A stretch of 41,725 nt of DNA, taken from assembly GCA_009784445.1 (NCBI GenBank), contig WRBQ01000013.1, positions 1 through 41,725 of the forward strand, read 5' to 3'. Under the pieces are notes generated by a model. That model was given only the letters and a program-made list of their open reading frames with translations. It was not told where the DNA came from and did no database searches. Made by a program: the position numbers and the translations under genes. Shown here one piece after another: positions 1 to 7,005 of the stretch (positions within the stretch are counted from its first letter, which is position 1; every line of letters begins with the position of its first letter). This DNA is from Oscillospiraceae bacterium. Its GTDB lineage: Bacteria > Bacillota > Clostridia > Oscillospirales > Acutalibacteraceae.

Positions 1-1
1 C

Positions 2-2413
2 ATTCGCAAAATCATTGCGCAACTCGATGATCTCAACGCCCGCGGCATTCCCGCCAAGGCCACGTGGGACACCGAAAATGGCTACAGCCTTGAGGAGATT
101 TTGCCCACCCATGCGCCTGATATCATCGCGGGCATGCAGCGTCGTGTGCGCGAAAACGGCGACGAAAACATCATCATGGGCTACAACAATGGTGCGCTTG
201 CTGCCATGACATTCGATGAGCTAAAGGCCAGCATTGACTGGGCGGTGAGCAACGAAAAAGGTAGCGGCCTCAAAGATTTGTTTGGCGAGTGTGCGATGAT
301 CGTGCGCCCGCAAGAGGTGATGTTCAGCCCGCCGCAAGTGGCCGACTATAAAAAACTGGGCGTGCAGGCGCTGTGCCTATATCACAGTTGTGTGCCCTTT
401 GATGCCTTTGCCACCATCACCCCGCAGCTGAGTGATGCGCACAAGTTCAACCCGGTTACGTATACTTACGACGGCGAAAGCATCACCGTGATGCCTACGA
501 TCTCTAATGCAGACCTGCTGGACGCGGGCTGCCTGCGCGCGCTGGTGAAGGATCTGCGTGCCAAACAGGAACGCGGCGAGATTAATCATGACGTGTTCAT
601 CTTCACCAACATGGACGCCGACGCACCCTTTTGGGAGCCGCTGAACCTGCCGTGGCCGCTGCGCAATCTGCCCGGCACGCACGGCATTCGCGGCCTAGTT
701 GAGGAAGTGGCCGACCTAGATTACGTGGTGTTCAACACCCCCGGCGGCTATTTGAAAGATCACCCGCCGCTGGGCGAGGTGACTTTTGGCCACGACACCG
801 CTGACGGCAACTACACCGGCTACGCCAGCTGGAGCGAAAAACCCTTTAATCGCTTTGTGTGGACGCGTATTGAACGCGCACGTGCTTTGGCGCGCAGCCA
901 GGGCAAGGACTGGGACAGCGCGGGATTCAACGAGCGCGTGATGCTGCTTTCGACCACGCATTTTGGGCTGAGCTCGCCGGTGTTGAACATTGACCGCGAA
1001 CGGCGCGCACTTGCGCTGTCACGCGATATGCTGCAAAAAGAGCTGGACGCACAGCCGCAGGTGAGTAAAATTACCGCCGTGCAAAGCGGAGATGCCAGTG
1101 AGTTGCTGAGTGTGGAGCTTTGCTTTGCGCCCGGCTGGCTGCGCAAGATTGAAACACTCAATATTCAGGCTGAGGGCTTGGAGCATTTTGGCGGCATTGC
1201 CCTGCGCCACCACGACGACAAAAGCGTGGCGGCGGCCTTTGTGCTATGCAAATTTACGCAGCCGGTGCAGCAGGCCGAGCTGGATATCACAAATGATGCA
1301 AAAGTGACTCTGGCGGCTGCGCCCTCGCGTTTGCAGGCGGGGGGCTTGCAGTTCAATACCAGTGCGCAAGGCGAAATGCTAAGCGTAAAATACAATGGGC
1401 AAACGATTGCTGGCAAGGATTTTTTCGCCAGTTTTCTCACCTACAACGGGCAGGATTACCCCTTTGTGCCGAAAAAACGCAGCGCTTTGCCTCTAGCCGG
1501 GCAATTGCAAGGCATGCGCTTGCAGGGGGAAATCAACCTGCCTGAGCAGCTGCGTCCCGGCGATTATACCCTAGATTTTTTCACCATGCCGGGCTGCAAT
1601 GGCGTGATGCTGCACTGTAAAGTATCATACCCTTACACGCCCGAACGACACGCGATATCCACCACCACCAGCGCGCTGGGGCGGTACTATGACATTGCGT
1701 GGCAACAGGCTGTGCCGCTGCAGTTGACACCCAAACTCAGCGGTGAACTGCATGTGGTGAAGCGCAATTTTGACTGTAAAGTCAGCGACTTTCCGGTGGC
1801 GTCTTTCCGCGAAAGCTTGCCCGAAAACGAGAACCTTGCTTCGTTCAATCACCAGCTAAGCGGAGGCTTTGTGGGGCTGAGCAATGGCGATGTCGGCCTG
1901 CTGGTGGCCAATGCGAGGCAGCTGAGCGGCTCCATGGCGCATTGCCCCATGCGCTTGCAGCGCGAAAACGAACAGGATACCGTGAAACTTGCGCCATTTG
2001 GCACCTACCATGGCCCGCAGCGCAAGCACCCCAGCCGCGGCGGCGGCAGCTTGATGGATGCCTACACCATTGTTGCGCCGCAGTCGCGCTCGCTTGCGCC
2101 GGCCTACAATGGCGTGCAAGAAAGCGCGGTGATGGGCTTGTTTGCCTACGATGGGTTGCGCCCGCAAGGCGAGCAATTGGCCGAGGTTTGCGCCATCGCT
2201 GACGGTGCGGTGCTGCATGTGCCCGCAGATTCGCCGGTGTTCCCCCGCCCTGCCGAGGAAGATTACGTGGCCTTTGCGCCCGCGCAGGAGCACAAGGCGA
2301 AAAAGCCAAAGTCGGTGATTTTCAGCGGCGCACTGCCCAGCCCCGGCCGCATGGCTCGCGTTGGTTTGCGTGCCCTGCGTAACATCAAAAGGGCGCAGCG
2401 GCGAGCGAAATAA
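2..2413 (+). CDS. Putative GH57/GH38-type glycoside hydrolase, 3' part (5' end outside window)
   Basis: The frame is open from base 2, so the true start lies upstream; the TTG at 101 is only an internal codon. About 803 residues are visible. The first ~300 look like a TIM-barrel-like carbohydrate-active domain of the GH57/GH38/deacetylase kind: the stretch around RPQEVMFSPPQV followed by KKLGVQALCLYHS resembles the GH57 segment where a Pro-Glu motif precedes a 'leucine-gly-val' strand. The last ~250 residues (NHQLSGGFVGLSNGDVG, then an LLVANARQ segment) resemble the beta-sandwich C-terminal domain of alpha-mannosidase-like enzymes. No signal peptide can be judged because the N-terminus is missing. 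The gene ends just before a strong terminator. The glycosidase role is inferred from general resemblance; the exact family is unsure. Confidence 0.5.
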   Translation: MRKIIAQLDDLNARGIPAKATWDTENGYSLEEILPTHAPDIIAGMQRRVRENGDENIIMGYNNGALAAMTFDELKASIDWAVSNEKGSGLKDLFGECAMIVRPQEVMFSPPQVADYKKLGVQALCLYHSCVPFDAFATITPQLSDAHKFNPVTYTYDGESITVMPTISNADLLDAGCLRALVKDLRAKQERGEINHDVFIFTNMDADAPFWEPLNLPWPLRNLPGTHGIRGLVEEVADLDYVVFNTPGGYLKDHPPLGEVTFGHDTADGNYTGYASWSEKPFNRFVWTRIERARALARSQGKDWDSAGFNERVMLLSTTHFGLSSPVLNIDRERRALALSRDMLQKELDAQPQVSKITAVQSGDASELLSVELCFAPGWLRKIETLNIQAEGLEHFGGIALRHHDDKSVAAAFVLCKFTQPVQQAELDITNDAKVTLAAAPSRLQAGGLQFNTSAQGEMLSVKYNGQTIAGKDFFASFLTYNGQDYPFVPKKRSALPLAGQLQGMRLQGEINLPEQLRPGDYTLDFFTMPGCNGVMLHCKVSYPYTPERHAISTTTSALGRYYDIAWQQAVPLQLTPKLSGELHVVKRNFDCKVSDFPVASFRESLPENENLASFNHQLSGGFVGLSNGDVGLLVANARQLSGSMAHCPMRLQRENEQDTVKLAPFGTYHGPQRKHPSRGGGSLMDAYTIVAPQSRSLAPAYNGVQESAVMGLFAYDGLRPQGEQLAEVCAIADGAVLHVPADSPVFPRPAEEDYVAFAPAQEHKAKKPKSVIFSGALPSPGRMARVGLRALRNIKRAQRRAK

Positions 2414-2421
2414 TGCGCAAC

Positions 2422-2461
2422 AAAAAAGCACCTCTGCTCGCAGGGGTGCTTGTGTTTTTTA
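2422..2461. terminator. Bidirectional Rho-independent terminator
   Basis: A 10-bp stem (AGCACCTCTG with CAGGGGTGCT, one G-T wobble) around a CTCG loop, preceded by six A and followed by TTTTTT. It is placed between the convergent glycosidase-like and HAD genes and would work in both directions. Confidence 0.9.
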
Positions 2462-2464
2462 TTT

Positions 2465-3067
2465 CTATAGCCCTAATTTTGCTCGCAGGCCAGCTAAATC
2501 TCGTGTGTCAAAGCAGAAGGTTTCGATGCCCACGCGGTTGGCACCGGCGCAGTTTTCCGGCAGGTCGTCGATGAACAGGCACTCGGCCGCTTGCAGATTA
2601 AAGTGCTGCAAAAATGCACGGTAGAAGGCTTCGTCGGGCTTAAGCAGGCCCACGTCGCAGGAGGCAAACATGCCATCAAAGTGTGCGAAATGCGGCACGC
2701 AGTCGGTGTTTTCGTGGATAGCCAAGGGCGTATTGGTGAGCAGGTAAAGCCGATAGTCCTGCGCTTGCAGCTGCGGGATTAAATCCGCGGTGGGCAGTGG
2801 CCGCATCGCCGGAAAGTGCCCATTGAGCATGCGTTGCAACAGCGTGGGCATGGGTTCGGGCAGGTCGCGCTGGGCAAGCTGCACGATTTGTGCGTCGGTG
2901 AGCTGGCCGAGGTCACGCTGCCGCCAACGCCCGCCACCAAACAGCCAGTCTTCCAACTGCTTGCGCTGCGCGGGTGTGAGTTCGCCCAAGAAAGTGTCGA
3001 GCAGCCATGGTTCGCTGAAGTCCAGCAGCACGCCGCCGATGTCGAATACGATGTTTTTGTAAGTCAT
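2465..3067 (-). CDS. HAD-superfamily hydrolase (subfamily IA-like phosphatase)
   Basis: A 200-aa haloacid dehalogenase-type hydrolase, probably a cytoplasmic small-molecule phosphatase. All four HAD motifs are visible: motif I as FDIGGVLLDF near residue 8 (nucleophile Asp; the usual second Asp is Gly, as in many YihX-like members), motif II LLTNT near residue 110, the motif III Lys in LKPDEAFY near 143, and motif IV FIDDLPEN near 166. The helical cap lies between motifs I and II. The start at 3067 is required because motif I begins only eight residues later. There is no Shine-Dalgarno sequence; the predicted promoter places transcription start at or next to the ATG. It shares the bidirectional terminator with the upstream convergent gene. 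The substrate cannot be told. Confidence 0.85.
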   Translation of the reverse strand: MTYKNIVFDIGGVLLDFSEPWLLDTFLGELTPAQRKQLEDWLFGGGRWRQRDLGQLTDAQIVQLAQRDLPEPMPTLLQRMLNGHFPAMRPLPTADLIPQLQAQDYRLYLLTNTPLAIHENTDCVPHFAHFDGMFASCDVGLLKPDEAFYRAFLQHFNLQAAECLFIDDLPENCAGANRVGIETFCFDTRDLAGLRAKLGL

Positions 3068-3073
3068 GATAAT

Positions 3074-3102
3074 ATAATACCACTAAGCCAAGCTATTGTC
3101 AA
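3074..3102 (-). promoter_or_regulatory. Sigma-A promoter of the HAD gene, apparently leaderless
   Basis: On the minus strand TTGACA (3102-3097), a 17-bp spacer and TATTAT (3079-3074). Only six bases separate the -10 box from the ATG at 3067, so the transcript should begin at about the start codon. Confidence 0.75.
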
Positions 3103-3140
3103 GTGACGACTATCACATTTATGCGAAACTGTAGGAAATG

Positions 3141-3168
3141 CCGCGAAGCGCCTGCGCCCCGCAGGGGT
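3141..3168 (-). repeat. Short dispersed intergenic repeat, copy 1
   Basis: Read on the minus strand it has CCCCTGCGGGGCGCA, two variable bases, then CGCTTCGC. The same arrangement is found on the plus strand at 14822-14849. Both copies lie between genes. Confidence 0.6.
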
Positions 3169-3182
3169 GTAAAGTAAACTAA

Positions 3183-3220
3183 CTTGTCGTGTTCACGCTG
3201 TGTTGCGCAAACACGACAAG
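3183..3220. other. Hairpin downstream of the SpoIIQ-like gene
   Basis: Perfect 11-bp inverted repeat (CTTGTCGTGTT / AACACGACAAG) with a 16-base loop. It lies just past the SpoIIQ-like stop, but on that strand only a weak, mixed T-rich tail follows, so termination is possible but not certain. Confidence 0.55.
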
Positions 3221-3253
3221 CTTTGTCGCTTTATTTTAAATCGCTGTTGCAAA

Positions 3254-3988
3254 TTAACGATTGCCGACGCGATTCATCACCGCGAGGGGGTCTTCGACTT
3301 GGCCGTTCACGCGGATTTCTAGGTGCATGTGCACACCGTGTGCAGCACCCACCGGCACGTGACCAACCTGCCCAACCGGCTCGCCTTTTTCCACTGCGCG
3401 GCCAACGGCGGGCATGCTATCTTCTTGCATGCCTTTGTAGCGCGCAACCATGCCGTGGCCGTGGTCAACCGCCACAACCCAGCCCCAAAGCGGGTCGTTG
3501 GCCACAGATTGTACCACGCCATCTTGAATAGCGAAGACTTGTTGGTCTTGCTGGCCGCCAAAACTCACGCCGTTGTGCACGCGCCAATCTCCCATGGTGA
3601 CGGAGCGAACGAGCTCACCGTGCGAAAAATCTTTGACGATATTCGTGCCAAAGGGCAGCGCAAATTCGCCGATAAACGGCAGGTTGTCGGTGCGCACGGC
3701 CTCAACCGGCGGGCGGTCGTCTGGCTCGTGCTGCACGGGTTCGTGCACCGGCTGCACGCCTGTGGTGGTCTCCCATTCAGTGACGGTGATGGGCGCCACG
3801 GTGGTGAAATCCTCCCAGCGAATGGTTTGGCGTTGCTCGGTTTGGCCGTGGAATTGGTTGTTGCGCAGGCTGTGGTTCACGGCTGTCCAAACGCCCAGCC
3901 CCATGACCACCACAGCAAGCGAAAGTGCCACGTAAAACCCAGTGCCGCGCGGCACCCGGCGGCGGAAATTATCGAAACGTCGATTCAT
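3254..3988 (-). CDS. spoIIQ: SpoIIQ-like M23 (LytM) peptidase-fold membrane protein
   Basis: A 244-aa protein with a short basic N-terminus, one membrane segment at about residues 19-38, a Thr/Pro/Glu-rich linker and a LytM/M23 domain in the C-terminal half. In sporulating Firmicutes SpoIIQ sits in the forespore membrane and pairs with SpoIIIAH across the engulfment space. The M23 motif HxxxD appears here as HNGVS, so the metal-binding Asp is Ser; the second motif HMHLE is intact. I chose ATG 3988 because it follows AAAGGAT at correct spacing; the frame extends 15 codons further without a ribosome site. A sigma-F/G-like promoter precedes it. M23 fold is secure; the SpoIIQ assignment rests on size, topology and promoter. 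Confidence 0.75.
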   Translation of the reverse strand: MNRRFDNFRRRVPRGTGFYVALSLAVVVMGLGVWTAVNHSLRNNQFHGQTEQRQTIRWEDFTTVAPITVTEWETTTGVQPVHEPVQHEPDDRPPVEAVRTDNLPFIGEFALPFGTNIVKDFSHGELVRSVTMGDWRVHNGVSFGGQQDQQVFAIQDGVVQSVANDPLWGWVVAVDHGHGMVARYKGMQEDSMPAVGRAVEKGEPVGQVGHVPVGAAHGVHMHLEIRVNGQVEDPLAVMNRVGNR

Positions 3989-4015
3989 TGTAGTAATCCT
4001 TTCGGTCGTTTTTTT

Positions 4016-4046
4016 TAGTTTGGGGCTTGACAAGCAAGATTATTCA
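4016..4046 (-). promoter_or_regulatory. Candidate sigma-F/sigma-G promoter of the SpoIIQ-like gene
   Basis: On the minus strand TGAATA (4046-4041), 18-bp spacer, CAAACTA (4022-4016). This is close to the forespore consensus (TGMATA, 17-18, CATACTA). It overlaps the opposite-strand sigma-A promoter at 4027-4055. Confidence 0.45.
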
Positions 4047-4055
4047 TGCTAAACT
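4027..4055 (+). promoter_or_regulatory. Sigma-A promoter of the lipoprotein operon
   Basis: TTGACA at 4027-4032, 17-bp spacer, TAAACT at 4050-4055. Transcription would start near 4062, giving a leader of about 200 nt before the ATG at 4264. Confidence 0.8.
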
Positions 4056-4061
4056 AGATGG

Positions 4062-4263
4062 GAACAAAATATTTTACGCAGATTCGAGCCGGTAGCCTAA
4101 CGCGCAAGCCATGGCACAAGGCCGTTTAGCGTATAGCCGGAAACAGCTATGCGTTCCGTGTTTGAGAAGAATGTTGCGCCAAAAAGCCTGTGAGGGCTGC
4201 CTGTGGCGTGAGTTGATTTCTCAACTTGCGCTGTTTTTTTTATTATTTTGAAAGGTGGATAGG
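4062..4263 (+). promoter_or_regulatory. Structured 5' leader, candidate orphan riboswitch/attenuator
   Basis: The untranslated leader is GC-rich and full of complementary segments. A hairpin at 4129-4153 pairs CGTATAGC with GCTATGCG (one wobble). A self-complementary GCCATGGC lies at 4107-4114. Segment GCGCC (4176-4180) can pair with GGCGT (4205-4209), and the latter is also part of the 5' arm of the terminator at 4206-4241, so the two pairings exclude each other. That is the layout of a transcription attenuator. I do not recognise the boxes of cobalamin, TPP, FMN, SAM, glycine, lysine, purine or c-di-GMP riboswitches. The ligand, if any, is unknown. Confidence 0.5.
4206..4241 (+). terminator. 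Rho-independent terminator inside the leader of the lipoprotein operon
   Basis: An 11-bp stem (GCGTGAGTTGA with TCAACTTGCGC, two wobbles), TTTC loop, then TG and eight T. It ends 22 bases before the first start codon, after the promoter, so it can only act as an attenuator for the operon or stop incoming transcription. Confidence 0.8.
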
Positions 4264-5070
4264 ATGAAACGATTTGCTTTAGTTTTGCTCGTCATCGCAG
4301 TGCTGCTGGCTGCCTGCGGCGCACCCGCTTTGGTAGAAGAATACACTGGCGCAACCACCGCGGAACATACCACAGCTACTGAGGAATTCGTTGTGCTGGG
4401 ACTGCCCGACCTGCCGCAACATAGACAAAGTGATGACCTTTACACCTCCGAGCCGTATCAACAGATGCCAACCGAAACACAGGCTCACCACCACGCGATA
4501 ACCCAAGCCCACGTCACCACAACGCAGGCGCAGACCACAGCCACCACAACGACTACCACTGCCGCTGCGCTGCCTAACATCACCACGCAAACAACCACGA
4601 CCACGACCAGAGCCACCACTACCCTGCCCACGCGTGCAACCGGCATTGGCGGCGGCGGCGGCGGTGGCGGAAGCGCTGGCACCACACACACGCGCGTGAC
4701 CATCAACGTCACCCGGGCGGGGCTGATTGCCATGGGGCAACCGGTGACGCAGACCTCGCACATGGTGGACAGCATTGGCCGCGAAAGCGAACGCCTTTAC
4801 ACCGGTGTGCCGCTGCGCAATATTCTGCAGGCCAATGGGGTGAGCGTGAACACCGCACCCGCAAGCTCCACCGTGTTGGTAACGGCCCTTGACGGCACGA
4901 CATTTACGCTTAACCGTGCGCAATTCAGTGCCAACACCACGCTGCTGGCTTGGGTGGAGGATCGCGGTGGCGGTGACGTGCGCCAGTTGGATCGCCCGCG
5001 CTTGGTGTTCCCACAGGGCTTGTCTGGCACGTTCATTCAGCAAGTCGTGAGCATACAATTTAACCCTTAG
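4264..5070 (+). CDS. Lipoprotein with Thr-rich linker and SUOX/molybdopterin-fold-like domain
   Basis: A 268-aa secreted lipoprotein. The signal peptide ends in a lipobox (LLAAC, Cys ~18). Residues ~25-140 are Thr/Ala-rich low complexity, then a run of eight Gly, then a ~120-aa C-terminal domain. That domain (YTGVPLRNIL, VTALDGTTFTL, RPRLVFPQG, ending VVSIQF) resembles the oxidoreductase molybdopterin-binding (sulfite-oxidase) fold, but the domain has no cysteine, so the cofactor ligand is missing and catalysis is unlikely. ATG 4264 has AAAGGTGG upstream; the GTG at 4255 lies inside that site. First gene of a five-gene operon. Its last 120 codons are a duplicate of those in the next gene. Likely a surface ligand-binding or structural protein; function unknown. 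Confidence 0.7.
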   Translation: MKRFALVLLVIAVLLAACGAPALVEEYTGATTAEHTTATEEFVVLGLPDLPQHRQSDDLYTSEPYQQMPTETQAHHHAITQAHVTTTQAQTTATTTTTTAAALPNITTQTTTTTTRATTTLPTRATGIGGGGGGGGSAGTTHTRVTINVTRAGLIAMGQPVTQTSHMVDSIGRESERLYTGVPLRNILQANGVSVNTAPASSTVLVTALDGTTFTLNRAQFSANTTLLAWVEDRGGGDVRQLDRPRLVFPQGLSGTFIQQVVSIQFNP

Positions 5071-5586
5071 ACTGAGAGGAAAACCATCATGCACAGAATT
5101 ATCATCGCCATTCTCATCGCACTTTCGCTTGTGGTTGCAGGCTGGTTGGGCATTCGCCACATCACCGGCGACAATGAGCCTCCCGCCTACACCACCGTTG
5201 CCACGCAACAGGGCAGCATCACAATCACCCGCGCGGGACTGATTGCCATGGGGCAACCGGTGACGCAGACCGCACACATGGTGGATAGCATTGGCCGCGA
5301 AAGCGTGCGCGATTTCACCGGCGTGCCAGTGCCTGCTATTCTTGCCGCACATGGCGTGGATGTGGCCAATGCCGCCAATGCCGCCACCGTGTTGGTGACT
5401 GCCAACGACGGCACGACCTTTACGCTTAACCGTGCGCAGTTCAGCGCCAACACCACGCTGCTGGCTTGGGTGGAGGATCGCGGTGGTGGTGACGTGCGTC
5501 AGCTTGACCGCCCGCGCTTGGTGTTCCCGCAGGGTTTGTCTGGCACGTTCATTCAGCAAGTCGTGAGCATACAATTTAACCCGTAA
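4711..5586 (+). repeat. Tandem duplication of a 360-bp domain-coding segment (4711-5070 and 5227-5586)
   Basis: The two segments are the same length with no net gaps and both run to the stop codon. The last 59 encoded residues are identical, and long stretches of DNA match exactly, while the first half has diverged. The pattern suggests recent duplication or gene conversion of the 3' half. Confidence 0.9.
5089..5586 (+). CDS. Membrane-anchored SUOX-fold-like protein, paralogue of the preceding gene
   Basis: A 165-aa protein with an N-terminal membrane segment (residues ~3-22, no lipobox cysteine) and, after a ~20-aa linker, the same 120-aa domain as the preceding gene; the last 59 residues are identical. 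It lacks the long Thr linker. The start has AGAGGAAAA eight to ten bases upstream, and the gap to the previous stop is 18 bp, so the two genes are co-transcribed. As in its neighbour there is no cysteine to hold a molybdopterin. Function unknown; the pair may be surface proteins displayed at different distances from the membrane. Confidence 0.7.
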   Translation: MHRIIIAILIALSLVVAGWLGIRHITGDNEPPAYTTVATQQGSITITRAGLIAMGQPVTQTAHMVDSIGRESVRDFTGVPVPAILAAHGVDVANAANAATVLVTANDGTTFTLNRAQFSANTTLLAWVEDRGGGDVRQLDRPRLVFPQGLSGTFIQQVVSIQFNP

Positions 5587-5604
5587 ACTGAAAGGAAAAT
5601 CGCT

Positions 5605-6183
5605 ATGAATTCACATCAAGTCAAAAACATCATCGGCGTTGTGTCTCTGTTCACCGCAGTGAGCATTTTCATTTTCGCGTTCTTTAGCTTTGGCCCCGGC
5701 GCAGGCAACAACGATGAAACCACCACAACCACAAACGTCACAACCACTTGCCGTTGTTGCACCACTACCACCGAAGTAACAACAACCACGCCTGCACCTG
5801 TTGTGATTGAAATCAGCGTTGCGGCACTTATGGCGCAATTCGCAGGCACAACGCAAGAAGTGGTGCAGCAAATCGCTCCCTTGGACGGCGCCGACAGAGT
5901 GCAAAGCCGCACATTCACCGGTGTGGCCATTCGTGACATTTTTACGTGGCAAGGCGTTGAGCTTTACAGCAACGCTAGCGCCACATTGAACGTTGGCGGC
6001 AGTGTGCTGCAACCTGCGGTGTTCCTAGCCGAAAGTACCCTGCTGGCTTGGCATGAAGTGAACCACGACAACGACGATGCCGCGACTGATTTGGCCAACG
6101 CTCGCTTGATTTTTGGCGACGAACAAGGTTTGCGCTGGGGTGCCTACCGCCAAAACATTGTGGAAATTACGCTGGAGTTTTAA
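5605..6183 (+). CDS. Membrane-anchored protein with Thr/Cys-rich linker and SUOX-fold-like domain
   Basis: A 192-aa protein with an N-terminal membrane segment (residues ~8-28), a linker of Thr runs interrupted by a CRCC cluster at about residues 49-52, and a C-terminal domain related to the two preceding genes: FTGVAIRDIF, a beta strand pair, ESTLLAWHEV, then RLIFGDEQG and a terminal VEITLEF. The domain is more diverged here (the DRGGG segment is replaced by NHDNDDA). The linker cysteines are unusual for an exported protein of an anaerobe and could form disulfides or bind metal. A ribosome site (GAAAGGAAAA) precedes ATG 5605, 18 bp after the previous stop. Function unknown. Confidence 0.65.
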   Translation: MNSHQVKNIIGVVSLFTAVSIFIFAFFSFGPGAGNNDETTTTTNVTTTCRCCTTTTEVTTTTPAPVVIEISVAALMAQFAGTTQEVVQQIAPLDGADRVQSRTFTGVAIRDIFTWQGVELYSNASATLNVGGSVLQPAVFLAESTLLAWHEVNHDNDDAATDLANARLIFGDEQGLRWGAYRQNIVEITLEF

Positions 6184-6186
6184 CGC

Positions 6187-7005
6187 ATGAAAAAGTTTTT
6201 AGCTATTCTTTGCGCTGTGGGGCTGGCAGTGGGATTGCTGGCATGCGCTGCCGACACTCCCCTAGATTTCACTGTGCTGGATGATATTATTATCACGGTG
6301 CACACGCCCGAGGGCTTCTTCATTGACTTGGCTGCGCATGCGCTGCACAATGGCGAATTTGACGTGGTTGAGCTGGACACCATTAGCATTGATGCACGCG
6401 GCGAGCAGCGCCATGTGCAGGCACGCGGCGTGCTGCTGGAGGATATTCTGCAGGCGAATGGGCTGACTCAACACGACTTCGCTGCCATCACCGCAAGCGG
6501 CGCTGACGGTTATTTCATCGCCATTCCTGCTGATATGTTGCGCAACCGCGATGTGCTGCTGGCCTATTATATGAACGGCGAGGTCATTGACCCGCGCGTG
6601 GTGATTCCCGATGAGCGGCTGATGTTTTGGGTGAAGTATTTGCGCGAACTGGAGCTTGTGCCGCATGGTGCTGCGATGGAGGTGACGCGGGAGGTCGACT
6701 TCGCTGAATTGCTGGCGGAGCTTGAGGAATACACCGAGGTGTTTTGGCATGAAGGCGCCGAGACGCAGGCGTTGCCAATTGCCGCCATGCTTGCGCATTT
6801 GGGCGAGCCGCACGGTGATTTTGTCATTATCATCGCCGAAGATGGCTTGGTGAAAACCGAGCGATTCAGCACGTTTTCACAGCAGCTGATTGTCTTCGCA
6901 GGCACGGAGTTGGCGCCGTTGTTCATTGGCCCAAGCTTGCCTGTGGGCATGCGTGTGCACGGCATGGCCAGTGTGCAAATCGGAGAATTTTTGGTGGAAT
7001 TTTAG
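6187..7005 (+). CDS. Lipoprotein with two diverged SUOX-fold-like domains
   Basis: A 272-aa lipoprotein; signal peptide with lipobox LLAC (Cys 20). Two consecutive copies of the domain seen in the upstream genes can be followed: one at ~35-155 (ARGVLLEDILQANGL, DGYFIAIPADML, LLAYYMNGE, RLMFW), the second at ~160-272 (QALPIAAMLAHLG, TFSQQLIVF, ending SVQIGEFLVEF). No cysteine other than the lipobox is present, so no metal-thiolate ligand. The ATG follows the previous stop by three bases and the next gene begins directly at its own stop, showing tight translational coupling. Function unknown; clearly part of the same expanded family. Confidence 0.65.
   Translation: MKKFLAILCAVGLAVGLLACAADTPLDFTVLDDIIITVHTPEGFFIDLAAHALHNGEFDVVELDTISIDARGEQRHVQARGVLLEDILQANGLTQHDFAAITASGADGYFIAIPADMLRNRDVLLAYYMNGEVIDPRVVIPDERLMFWVKYLRELELVPHGAAMEVTREVDFAELLAELEEYTEVFWHEGAETQALPIAAMLAHLGEPHGDFVIIIAEDGLVKTERFSTFSQQLIVFAGTELAPLFIGPSLPVGMRVHGMASVQIGEFLVEF

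Noticed and set aside
4080-4160. tRNA-like look (GATTCGAGCC) in the leader
   Set aside because: No acceptor stem, D arm or anticodon arm can be formed around it.
4090-4160. c-di-GMP-I, Moco or cobalamin riboswitch
   Set aside because: Only short partial similarities; the invariant boxes are missing, so I left it as an unassigned leader.
4279-5574. Long open frame (431 codons) on the minus strand across the first two lipoprotein genes
   Set aside because: Antisense shadow of GC-rich, Thr-rich genes; the plus-strand genes have signal peptides, ribosome sites, a promoter and paralogy.
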